Of a DNA stretch of 64,000 bases, positions 1 through 7,450 are shown piece by piece; positions within the stretch are counted from its first letter, which is position 1, and each line of letters begins with the position of its first letter. Under the pieces are notes generated by a model that saw only the letters and a program-made list of their open reading frames with translations, was not told where the DNA came from and ran no database searches. The DNA comes from Nostoc sp. NMS2 (GTDB lineage Bacteria; Cyanobacteriota; Cyanobacteriia; Cyanobacteriales; Nostocaceae): NCBI RefSeq assembly GCF_017115105.1, contig NZ_JABXKH010000167.1, forward strand, positions 1 to 64,000. The letters run 5' to 3'. The position numbers and the translations under genes were made by a program.

Positions 1-64
1 TTATCAGTACAATTGCTCTCTCCTAGTGTACTGCACTGGACTGATAACCGCTATAAGAAGAATA

Positions 65-139
65 GTAGGTTGGGTGGAGCGACAGCGAAACCCAACAAAG
101 CCTTGATAATGTTGGGTTTCGTTCCTCAACCCAACCTAC
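65..139. repeat. Imperfect inverted repeat of the gtaggttggg family
   Basis: The left arm starts gtaggttgggtggagc and the right arm ends ctcaacccaacctac, around a short loop. It is a diverged copy of the perfect hairpin at 2329-2399. Transcribed, it would form a long hairpin; repeats of this kind are common between genes in Nostoc-type genomes. Confidence 0.7.
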
Positions 140-492
140 GCCAGTTTTAGTTTTTAGCCTTAACCCAACCGTATTGGGCTATAACAATCCTAAATGATTT
201 ATCAGAAAATCTACCCTCCGGTTAACGTCGTCCCCCAAAGTATTGGGGAGACGACAATGGGCTTACAACTATCTCAAATTCTCACGCATGATTTAGGATT
301 GCTATATGTGCAAAAATAAAAAATTAATTTACATCTGAGTTAAACGGCAATTTTAGTTTTTACTATTTTGCTGAAACTATGTATTGGTAAGATTTTCAGC
401 ATCAAAAAGCTAAATTGTTCTCACTCCTGTACTAGACTTTGGTTTAGTTTCTATATTAGAATACACTAAGCCGATAGGAATAGTGGGTTTTT
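140..492. other. Intergenic region, no gene seen
   Basis: AT-rich stretch upstream of the membrane protein gene at 493. I see no convincing ORF or RNA gene in it. It presumably holds the promoter of that gene, but I cannot point to a defined box. Confidence 0.4.
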
Positions 493-954
493 ATGGAAAG
501 CGTCCAAAACGTCAGTCAAGAGTTAAACGTAACAGGAGACAAAGCCCTAGAGGATTTGCAACAATCGACTCCAGAAGAGTTCAAAAAAGACATTTTCAAA
601 AAACTCAGAGGTGGATTTTTTCTGGTACTAGGATATTTATTGTCACCACTATGTTGGTGGAATGACCTACTATTTAATCTGCCGATAGCTTATGGTTTTG
701 GGTATATATGTAGTTTACTTTCCCCAAAATTACTTCTACCTTGTTCAATTATAGGATACTGGCTCTCTAATATTGTGGGAATTCTTTTGATGCAATTCGG
801 TTCTAAGGACATTTTTCAAAAAGAACCTCAAGAGCATAACCTCAAAAAAGAATTATTCACGGGTCTAATTTCTTCAACAGCTTATACCCTCTTGATTATA
901 CTATTAATCCAGTTGAAGATTCTCGATTCTCCCATTTTATTCTCCAACGGTTAA
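493..954 (+). CDS. Small membrane protein of unknown function
   Basis: A 153-residue protein. The first 45 residues are polar and charged (ending FKKDIFKKLRGG). Hydrophobic segments follow at about residues 45-60 and 66-105, and another lies near residues 125-145, so an integral membrane protein with about four helices is likely. I do not recognise a family. An overlapping frame from 483 is a shadow because it lacks membrane-like or other family character. The gene stands alone on the plus strand and converges on the SPFH gene, with a strong hairpin terminator between them. Confidence 0.6.
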   Translation: MESVQNVSQELNVTGDKALEDLQQSTPEEFKKDIFKKLRGGFFLVLGYLLSPLCWWNDLLFNLPIAYGFGYICSLLSPKLLLPCSIIGYWLSNIVGILLMQFGSKDIFQKEPQEHNLKKELFTGLISSTAYTLLIILLIQLKILDSPILFSNG

Positions 955-984
955 TTTAGTTGATCGCGTTTCTATAGAACAAAA

Positions 985-1017
985 AGATCCCCGACTTCTT
1001 CAAGAAGTCGGGGATCT
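985..1017. terminator. Bidirectional hairpin terminator
   Basis: A perfect 14-bp stem (agatccccgacttc paired with its complement) has a 5-nt loop and an A-run on its left side (read as U on the minus strand). It sits between the convergent genes ending at 954 and 1062 and could serve both. Confidence 0.75.
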
Positions 1018-1061
1018 GATCCTCTCAGTAGAGAGCAAATAATTACAAAATAAGATCAATT

Positions 1062-1865
1062 TTAATCAAATTTTAAAAATTCACTTAAATTCAATAGTTT
1101 TGGAGCCTCCTTACTTACAATTAATGGCAGCTTACCATTCCATTTTTCTATTGCTTGCCTTTGCAGGATTTCTGGAGTTAAGCCATCACGTAATAATCTA
1201 TGTGCCTCAGCCTCTCCTTTGGCTAAATTAACTTTTGCCTCAGCCTCTTTTGTTGCTTTGAGTGCGATAAACTCTGCTCGTTTTGCTTCTTGTTCAGCAA
1301 TCTGCTTTGCCTCCACCGCTTCACCAAATCGTTCTGAAAAATGGACATGAACTAGAGAAATATCATCAACTGCAACGTGATAGTTAGACAGTCGCGTAGA
1401 CAATGCATCATCTACTGCACCTTTGACTTCTCCTCGTTTAGTAATAATTTCTTCAGCAGTATACTTTGCCATTACTGCTTTTAATACTTCTTCAACGGCT
1501 GGGTTAATAATCCGTATGACTACAGCTTGTTCATCTCCAATCTCTTGAAAAATGACATTTGTTTCCTGGGGGATAATATGCCAATTGAGAGCTACATCTG
1601 CGAAAACATTTTGTAAATCTTTGGAAGAAGCCTCAGCCGAAATTTCCTGTTTTTGGACTCGAATACTTAACTTTTTCACAGTATTGACTACAGGAATAAT
1701 TAAGTGAAGTCCTTCTCCTAATATCTGGTTTTGTACTTCGCCAAATTTCATCAATACACCACGTTCTCCTGCATTTACAATCACACAAGGTGTGAGAAAG
1801 AGAGTTATCAGGAACAAAAGAGCAGTCAGTTTACCGGCACTGTTAAAAGTTTTATTTTTTATCAT
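1062..1865 (-). CDS. Prohibitin-family SPFH (band 7) membrane protein
   Basis: About 267 residues from the ATG at 1865; an in-frame GTG at 1901 would add 12 residues, and neither start has a clear ribosome site. A single N-terminal hydrophobic anchor is followed by the prohibitin-type start NAGERGVLMKFGEV, then the SPFH domain and a long Ala/Glu/Lys-rich helix (EAKQIAEQEAKRAEFIALKA) that drives oligomerisation in this family. Prohibitins form ring-like membrane scaffolds linked to membrane-protein quality control. The protein is probably anchored in the plasma or thylakoid membrane. It has no co-directional partner nearby. Confidence 0.85.
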   Translation of the reverse strand: MIKNKTFNSAGKLTALLFLITLFLTPCVIVNAGERGVLMKFGEVQNQILGEGLHLIIPVVNTVKKLSIRVQKQEISAEASSKDLQNVFADVALNWHIIPQETNVIFQEIGDEQAVVIRIINPAVEEVLKAVMAKYTAEEIITKRGEVKGAVDDALSTRLSNYHVAVDDISLVHVHFSERFGEAVEAKQIAEQEAKRAEFIALKATKEAEAKVNLAKGEAEAHRLLRDGLTPEILQRQAIEKWNGKLPLIVSKEAPKLLNLSEFLKFD

Positions 1866-2328
1866 CTGTGTGAAACATTTATGCGTCTGGCATAGAGACA
1901 CATATTTAGGAGTTGTAAGCTTCTTGCCGTTATGCTCTTATAACTTTGGCTCTAAGTCAATTTTCATATCACTCTAGACAAGGTGACAAATAAGTAGTAA
2001 ATTCCTCAATCATAGGTTAATGTTTTCAACATACAGGCATATAGGTAAGCAGCCAATGTGTACTTTACTACCCAAATTTGGAGATAGTGAAGGCCACTGT
2101 AGCTTTATTTTTACCTAAATCACTGTAATGATATCGAAAAACCGTAGTATTTGAAAAGGTAAGTTTGCCTCACAATCTTAAAAATTAGGAAACTTGCCCA
2201 GATGCTTCCCCAAAAATGCAGAATATAATCATTGAGAAAATTTGACAGGAAGCAACGCAAGCAGCAATGACAATTTTTGAAGGTTATACGCCAATACAGT
2301 TCAGTTAGCGCCAAAAACCTTAAACTGT

Positions 2329-2399
2329 GTAGGTTGGGTTGAGGAACGAAACCCAACATTTCTCTGGTTTGTTGGGTTTCGTTCCTCAACCCAACCTAC
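2329..2399. repeat. Perfect 30-bp inverted repeat (hairpin)
   Basis: The 30-base arm at 2329-2358, beginning gtaggttgggttgaggaacg, is repeated exactly in reverse complement at 2370-2399, around an 11-base loop. The copy at 65-139 is diverged. It may be a MITE-like palindromic unit; no ORF is involved. Confidence 0.85.
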
Positions 2400-2462
2400 T
2401 GGCCTAGCAAGATGATGGGGAATGTCTTGTGAATTTCTTCGCTACAAGAACCAGTAGCCAGA

Positions 2463-2515
2463 GCGTAGGCGTAGCCCGCACTTCGACTTCGCTCAGTGAC
2501 CGTCGTAGACATTGC
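2463..2515. repeat. 53-bp interspersed repeat, copy 1
   Basis: Starts gcgtaggcgtagcccgc and ends gtagacattgc. It matches the copy at 2584-2636 at nearly all positions. A shorter related form (gcgtagcc...gcaggcatcgc) lies inside the DUF4926 gene (19677-19705) and at the start of folK (3772-3794). Confidence 0.75.
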
Positions 2516-2583
2516 AGCTACTGTATCCACATCCCTTGTAAAAGCGATACAATCTTGTAAAAGTTCGCTCGTCCTGTCATTCT

Positions 2584-2636
2584 GCGTAGGCGTAGCCCGC
2601 ACTTCGGCTGCGCTCAGTGACCACCGTAGGCATCGC
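2584..2636. repeat. 53-bp interspersed repeat, copy 2
   Basis: Second copy of the repeat at 2463-2515, ending ccgtaggcatcgc. It lies just downstream of the NUDIX gene stop (minus strand). Confidence 0.75.
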
Positions 2637-2658
2637 TAATTTTAGCAGCATCAGGGGA

Positions 2659-3207
2659 TTAAACTAAAAATGGACGCGCCAGAAAAAAGCTAGAAATTGA
2701 TTTAGCATCTACCGCCTCTCCTTCCAGAATAGCTTTCTCGAATTCTTCGGGAGTCAAAAACACGGTTTCAATATCCTCGTCTCCATCTTGTGCTGGTGGT
2801 GTCTCTAGCTTTTCCAAATCTCGCGCCAGAAAAGCATAGATAATCTCATCAGAATAACCAGGCGCTAGAAAAAATTCGCCTAATTTGTCCCATTTTTGGG
2901 CACTATAGCCTGTTTCTTCTTCGATTTCGCGCTGTATTGTCTCTAAAGGTTCTTCATTTGCTTCCACAGTTCCTGCCGGAAATTCTAATATCCGTCCCTG
3001 AATCGCAAAACGATACTGGCGCACCAGTACAAGTTTGCCCTCTGGTGTCACCGGCACTGCTAAAGCACCACCAGGGTGACGAATACATTCCCATTCTCCC
3101 TCCGCTTTATTAGGCAAACGCAAGCGATTGACTTCAAAATCAAACTTACGTCCTTTATAAAACAAGCGTTGTTTTAGCAGTTGTGGTAATTCTCTACCTA
3201 ATGGCAT
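2659..3207 (-). CDS. NUDIX hydrolase (ADP-ribose pyrophosphatase-like)
   Basis: A 182-residue protein. The NUDIX box is complete (GTVEANEEPLETIQREIEEE followed by TG), with the catalytic/metal-binding REIEEE core. The upstream LVRQYRFAIQGRILEFPAG segment is typical of the ADP-ribose/nucleotide-sugar pyrophosphatase branch, which hydrolyses ADP-ribose to AMP and ribose-5-phosphate in the cytoplasm. It follows folK on the same strand with a 68-base gap, so the two may be co-transcribed. The exact substrate cannot be read from the sequence. Confidence 0.88.
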   Translation of the reverse strand: MPLGRELPQLLKQRLFYKGRKFDFEVNRLRLPNKAEGEWECIRHPGGALAVPVTPEGKLVLVRQYRFAIQGRILEFPAGTVEANEEPLETIQREIEEETGYSAQKWDKLGEFFLAPGYSDEIIYAFLARDLEKLETPPAQDGDEDIETVFLTPEEFEKAILEGEAVDAKSISSFFLARPFLV

Positions 3208-3275
3208 AGTAAAATCTGATTATCTGTTAAGTACAGAGGTGATATCAGCCTTTTCTGTGTTTAAAGATGGTAATT

Positions 3276-3791
3276 TTAATTGCCCATCAATAAATGTACA
3301 TCAGAACAGTCTACCTCTTTCAGCAGTTCTTTAATAACACACCCGGATACTGGTTCTATCCAATCGGGGGCAATTTCTGTCAGTGGTACTAACACAAAGG
3401 CCCGATCCCGCATTCGTGGATGGGGAATCTGGAGATTTGGTGTATCGACAATAAAGTCATCAAATAATAACAAATCTAAATCTAGAGTTCGTGGTCCCCA
3501 GTGTTCTTGACGCACGCGCCCAAATTGTTGTTCAATTCCTAACAAAATTTCTAATAACTGCTGGGGTGAAATCTCTACCTGCAATGTGACACAGCCATTT
3601 AGATAGTCTGGCTGTGGTGGCCCTACAGCTTTGGTTTGATACCACCTGGATTTAGCTTCTAATAGAATACCTGGCGTTTGGGCTAAAGTTTTGATAGCTG
3701 CTTCTAAAATTGTCTGGGAATCGCCGACATTACTACCAAGGGCAACGGCGCTCCGTCTAGGCTTTACTGTTGCGTAGCCAGCCGCAAGCAT
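3276..3791 (-). CDS. folK: 2-amino-4-hydroxy-6-hydroxymethyldihydropteridine pyrophosphokinase
   Basis: HPPK transfers pyrophosphate from ATP to 6-hydroxymethyl-dihydropterin in folate synthesis. The family start SAVALGSNVGDS, the central GPRTLDLDLLLFDD and IPHPRMRDRAFVLVPL motifs are all intact. I start at the ATG at 3791, giving 171 residues, close to the usual 160-170; a TTG at 3866 would add 25 residues without family resemblance. The chosen ATG lies inside a short palindromic repeat (3772-3794), which therefore encodes residues MLAAGYAT. The NUDIX gene follows closely. Confidence 0.88.
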   Translation of the reverse strand: MLAAGYATVKPRRSAVALGSNVGDSQTILEAAIKTLAQTPGILLEAKSRWYQTKAVGPPQPDYLNGCVTLQVEISPQQLLEILLGIEQQFGRVRQEHWGPRTLDLDLLLFDDFIVDTPNLQIPHPRMRDRAFVLVPLTEIAPDWIEPVSGCVIKELLKEVDCSDVHLLMGN

Positions 3792-3794
3792 TGC
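3772..3794. repeat. Short palindromic repeat at the folK start
   Basis: gcgtagccagccgcaagcattgc is a diverged form of the element at 19677-19705. It contains the likely folK ATG (3789-3791), so the repeat has become part of the coding sequence or supplies the start. Confidence 0.6.
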
Positions 3795-3866
3795 ACTCTC
3801 GTTAAGTAAAGCTTTTTCGGGCTGTCTATATGGATACTTCGCTGCACCTGTTCCCAAAAATACCAA

Positions 3867-4184
3867 TGATTTTTACATTCCCAATATTTATCAAAATTAC
3901 AGGAATTTTACAAAACTAAATTAACCAAATCTAAAAAACATTATTTTATGGTGAATTTAGTTAATTATTTATAGGATATTATACTAACACAATGGTGGTG
4001 TGCTAACCCCAAAGCTGATTGATGGTGGTTATTATAGTTACTACTTTGAGCGAGAAACTTACGTGGGGAAACTTACCTCCTGGTTCAAGCGAAGACCAAC
4101 TAATTTGAGCAACTCTGGACAAGGAGGAACAAATGAGAGCTTACCACGAGCAAATACGGCGCAGGCGAGGCAGTTACTGAGCAA
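3867..4184. other. Intergenic region between divergent folK and PBP1A genes
   Basis: AT-rich, with room for two divergent promoters. A GTG-started frame at 4000-4188 (62 residues) overlaps the next ATG in an ATGA arrangement, but it has no recognisable family and no clear ribosome site, so I do not call it. Confidence 0.4.
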
Positions 4185-6437
4185 ATGAAAATTTTACCAT
4201 CTAGGATGAAGACCAATCAGGCTACTGGCGGTAAACCACTCTATCGTCGCTTATGGTTTTGGGCAGGCTTGGGTGTAGGTGGTGGGATACTTGCCTTAAT
4301 CTACGGCATCAGTCTAATAGACCGCACTTTGCCAGATCAGGCCGAGCTAAACGCTGTGCTGAGAGAGCAAACACTGACCATCAAAGCTGCTGATGGAACT
4401 GTATTACAACAACAAGGTGAAGCGACCAGAGAACAGTTAAAGCTAGAACAAATACCAGATAATTTAAAAAAAGCTTTCATCGCCTCAGAAGATAGAAGAT
4501 TTAGGCAACACAACGGAGTTGATCCACAAGGGATTGTGAGAGCGAGTTTGAATAATTTGCGATCGCAAGGTGTGGTAGAAGGTGGTAGCACCATCACCCA
4601 ACAGTTAACGCGGATTCTCTTTTTGAAACAAGAACAGACAATCTGGCGCAAACTCAAGGAAGTCCGCCTAGCACAAAAAATGGAGCATGAATTAACCAAA
4701 GATCAGATTCTAGAGCGTTACCTGAATCTGGTTTATTTGGGGGGTGGAGCTTATGGTGTGGCAGATGCCGCCTGGGTATACTTTAGTAAATCGCCAGACC
4801 AGTTGACTCTTGCGGAAATGGCAACGATAGCTGGATTAGCCCCTGCTCCTAGCTTATACGCCCCAGACAAAAATCCCGAAGCGGCAAAACGGCGAAGAAA
4901 TCTGGTATTGCAACGGATGCAAGAGGATGGAGTTATTACACCAGAGCAGAAGCAAGCAGCACTCCAAGAGCCACTAACCCTTAAAAGCAGTTTACCCAAG
5001 CGAGTACAAGTAGAATCACCATACTTTACCAGCTACATCCAAAAAGAATTGCCGAAGTACGTTTCTTCTAAAGTTCTGGCAAGTGAGGGATTAGTAGTGG
5101 AAACTACGCTGAATCCGACTTGGCAAAAAGTGGCAGAAGAGGCGGTTGCCAAAACACTACGAAATCAAGGACGCTGGGAGAACTTTAAACAAGCAGCAAT
5201 GGTTGCCATTGACCCCCAAAGCGGTGAAATTAAGGCAATGGTTGGGGGAAAAGACTTTGGTAAAAATCAGTTTAATCGAGTTACCCAGGCCCAACGGCAG
5301 CCAGGATCGACATTTAAAGGGTTTGTATATGCCACTGCGATCGCTAGCGGTAAAAGCCCTTACGATAGCTACGAGGATGCACCCTTTGTCGTAGACGGGT
5401 ACGAACCGAAAAACTACAGTGAAAGATTTCGGGGTTCAATGAACATGAGAGATGCCCTCACCCGCTCTGTAAATATTATTGCGGTGAAGGTGTTGATTGA
5501 TGTCGGATTTACGCCGACGATTAAACTTGCCCATGATATGGGGATAAAATCTGAACTCAAGCCCACCTACTCCTTGGCTCTCGGCTCAAATGAAGTCAAT
5601 CTGCTGGAATTGACCAGCGCTTATGGCAGTTTTGCAACTCAGGGATTGCACACAGAACCTCATGGTATTACCCGCATCCTCAACCGCCAAGGTAAAGTAA
5701 TCTGGTCAGCTAATTTCAAATCTCAACGCGCCCTTGATGCTGACAGTTCCGCCATCATGACTTGGATGCTACGCAACGTCGTAGAAGAGGGGACTGGTGC
5801 TGCTGCCCAATTAGGTGATAGACCAGTTGCTGGCAAGACCGGTACTTCCGATGAAGCCCGCGATTTGTGGTTTATTGGCTACATTCCCCAAATGGTGACA
5901 GGGGTCTGGCTAGGTAACGATGATAACCACCCCACAGACGGCAGCAGTGGAAGTGCCGCTTATACCTGGCACGAATTTATGGAAAAAGCGGTAGAGGGGA
6001 TGCCTGTGGAAAAGTTTCCTAAACGACCAAAGTTAGAAGGTCGCAAAGGTACTATCAAAGCCCAGACCATCAAGCCTAAACAAGTGCTGAATCGTTCTCT
6101 TAACTCTGATAATGATGACTCAGAAGGAGAAAGTGCTAAAAATTCTGAAGAGAGTGGTTCATCTAGGAGACGTAGGAGGAGGAGCTATTCTCAAGACGAA
6201 CAGCAGTCAAACAACTATACCCCAAGACGGAGAAGGCGCGATCGCACCGAAGAATCAAGTTCCAGTAACTCTTCTTCAGAATCATCTACTCCCCGGCGGC
6301 GTTCTAAAAGAGTAGAATCTGATTCTCCCCCGCCTCGAAGAACTCGCCGATCTTCCTCTCCCGACAATAATTCCGGTTCTTCCGGTTCTTCATCGCCACA
6401 ACCATCCTGGCGCGAGAGACTTAGACCTTCTAATTGA
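4185..6437 (+). CDS. Class A penicillin-binding protein 1A (bifunctional peptidoglycan synthase)
   Basis: A 750-residue bifunctional enzyme. It polymerises lipid II (GT51 domain) and cross-links stem peptides (transpeptidase domain) outside the plasma membrane. A transmembrane anchor lies at about residues 25-48. The GT51 motifs EDRRFRQHNGVD and GGSTITQQLTR are intact. The transpeptidase shows the catalytic PGSTFK, then SVN and KTGTSDEARDLWF. The last 110 residues are a low-complexity Ser/Arg/Glu/Pro tail, probably a disordered periplasmic extension. An ATG at 4206 is an alternative start. Cyanobacteria carry several class A PBPs, so I give no number. Confidence 0.92.
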   Translation: MKILPSRMKTNQATGGKPLYRRLWFWAGLGVGGGILALIYGISLIDRTLPDQAELNAVLREQTLTIKAADGTVLQQQGEATREQLKLEQIPDNLKKAFIASEDRRFRQHNGVDPQGIVRASLNNLRSQGVVEGGSTITQQLTRILFLKQEQTIWRKLKEVRLAQKMEHELTKDQILERYLNLVYLGGGAYGVADAAWVYFSKSPDQLTLAEMATIAGLAPAPSLYAPDKNPEAAKRRRNLVLQRMQEDGVITPEQKQAALQEPLTLKSSLPKRVQVESPYFTSYIQKELPKYVSSKVLASEGLVVETTLNPTWQKVAEEAVAKTLRNQGRWENFKQAAMVAIDPQSGEIKAMVGGKDFGKNQFNRVTQAQRQPGSTFKGFVYATAIASGKSPYDSYEDAPFVVDGYEPKNYSERFRGSMNMRDALTRSVNIIAVKVLIDVGFTPTIKLAHDMGIKSELKPTYSLALGSNEVNLLELTSAYGSFATQGLHTEPHGITRILNRQGKVIWSANFKSQRALDADSSAIMTWMLRNVVEEGTGAAAQLGDRPVAGKTGTSDEARDLWFIGYIPQMVTGVWLGNDDNHPTDGSSGSAAYTWHEFMEKAVEGMPVEKFPKRPKLEGRKGTIKAQTIKPKQVLNRSLNSDNDDSEGESAKNSEESGSSRRRRRRSYSQDEQQSNNYTPRRRRRDRTEESSSSNSSSESSTPRRRSKRVESDSPPPRRTRRSSSPDNNSGSSGSSSPQPSWRERLRPSN

Positions 6438-6695
6438 GGAGTGGGAATTGGGCATTGGGCATGGAGAAGAAGCAGGGGAGCTCTTAGCTGGGGGCAAGGG
6501 AGAGAATACGAAAATTATATCTTTCTCCTCTGCACCCTTCCCCCTGCCCCTCTGCCTCTCCCTCATCCCCCCTGCTCCCCCTCCCCTTTTCTCTGCAATA
6601 TGAAGTTGCTGAAACTAAACTCCAGATGGATGTAAAGTGATACGCTCATTCTATAGTGTGTCAAGTAGTGTTACTTAACATTGGAGAATATACTC
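6438..6695. other. Intergenic region with C-rich low-complexity tract
   Basis: Holds a pyrimidine-rich stretch (about 6536-6595, ccctgcccctctgcctctcc-like), the same sort of sequence that has expanded inside rsmB at 8452-8505. The promoter of the Psb35-like gene is presumably near 6630-6680. Confidence 0.4.
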
Positions 6696-6923
6696 ATGCA
6701 TATATTGATGCAGGCAGCAGATTCAGTCGCAACAGGTGGTGGTCAGTTTCCTTTTGCTTTCACCTTGGTGTATGTCGTTGGTTTTATTGCTGCTGTAAGC
6801 ATTGGTTCAATAGCTTGGTACAACTCGAAACGCCCCGCAGGTTGGGAAAGCAAAGAGCGTCCTGATTTTGTGCCTAAAGTTGACAAAGAAGAAACTCCGG
6901 GTGTGGGTAAACCGAAGTCATAA
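6696..6923 (+). CDS. Small single-helix protein, Psb35-like photosystem II assembly factor
   Basis: A 75-residue protein from the ATG at 6696, with a GGAG ribosome site about 10 bases upstream. One transmembrane helix (FTLVYVVGFIAAVSIGSIAW) is followed by a conserved cytosolic tail with SKRPAGWESKERPDFVPKV. I recognise this as the cyanobacterial family called Psb35 (Ssl2148 in Synechocystis), reported to stabilise the CP47 module and Hlip proteins during photosystem II assembly. The assignment is from memory of the sequence pattern; a conserved small thylakoid protein is the safe call. Confidence 0.65.
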   Translation: MHILMQAADSVATGGGQFPFAFTLVYVVGFIAAVSIGSIAWYNSKRPAGWESKERPDFVPKVDKEETPGVGKPKS

Positions 6924-6956
6924 ATTAGTCATTAGTCATTAGTCATTAGTCATTAG
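6924..6956. repeat. Heptanucleotide tandem repeat (STRR type)
   Basis: About 4.7 copies of attagtc directly after the Psb35-like stop codon. Short tandemly repeated heptamers are characteristic of heterocystous cyanobacteria. Confidence 0.9.
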
Positions 6957-6970
6957 ACTTTTGACTATGA

Positions 6971-7393
6971 TTAGTTTTGTACGTCAACCCAACGACGGTA
7001 AAGTTTTTGAATTTGTTTGAGAAGTTTAGTCGGAGTCGGTTGAGTTGAATCATTTGGCTTCGCTATATCCTGCAATTCCGTCAAGAGTCTAGCTTCTTCG
7101 ACGGCAACTTCACCGTCGCTATAAATTAAGCCACTGATGGCTTCAATCAGATTTTCACAATCTTCAAGGCTGGGGCGATCGCCTAAATACTCCCGCACCC
7201 AGTCATAGCATTCTTTTGGCTGTACAGGAACTAATTCGTATAGCCAAGGCTTAATTTCTGGATCGTTAGCCAAACCTTTGGCTTGGGCTATTTCGCGGAG
7301 ATATTGCCGTTCTTCTGGCTGGATTCTGCCATCAATCCAGGCTGCTCCAATCAGGATTTTAACTAAGTTTTTGACATTGGAAGGGGTAACCAT
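6971..7393 (-). CDS. TerB-like helical protein
   Basis: A 140-residue, all-helical protein with the TerB-type signature AAWIDGRIQPEERQYL near the start and a second acidic half-repeat GLIYSDGEVAVEEARLL. TerB domains bind metal through these acidic helices and occur in stress and membrane-associated systems; the function of the free-standing cyanobacterial form is not known to me. The ribosome site GAGGAGG lies just upstream of the ATG. It is downstream of rsmB on the same strand, 57 bases away, and may be co-transcribed. Confidence 0.75.
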   Translation of the reverse strand: MVTPSNVKNLVKILIGAAWIDGRIQPEERQYLREIAQAKGLANDPEIKPWLYELVPVQPKECYDWVREYLGDRPSLEDCENLIEAISGLIYSDGEVAVEEARLLTELQDIAKPNDSTQPTPTKLLKQIQKLYRRWVDVQN

Positions 7394-7450
7394 TGCTGCC
7401 TCCTCTGGTAGATTCAGGCCACCACCAAATCGTACAATCTCAAACAGTAT

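Larger units (their letters stand above)
1902..2658. other. Repeat-rich intergenic region
   Basis: No gene is supported in this 750-base gap. It holds the perfect hairpin at 2329-2399 and two copies of a 53-bp palindromic repeat at 2463-2515 and 2584-2636. The short minus-strand ORFs here mostly read through these repeats and show no family features. Confidence 0.6.

Noticed and set aside
2120-2602. Two minus-strand frames (89 and 68 codons)
   Set aside because: They run largely through interspersed repeats and hairpins and show no family pattern.
4000-4188. 62-codon GTG-started frame overlapping the PBP1A start (ATGA)
   Set aside because: No ribosome site, no family resemblance and low-information composition; overlap alone is not enough.
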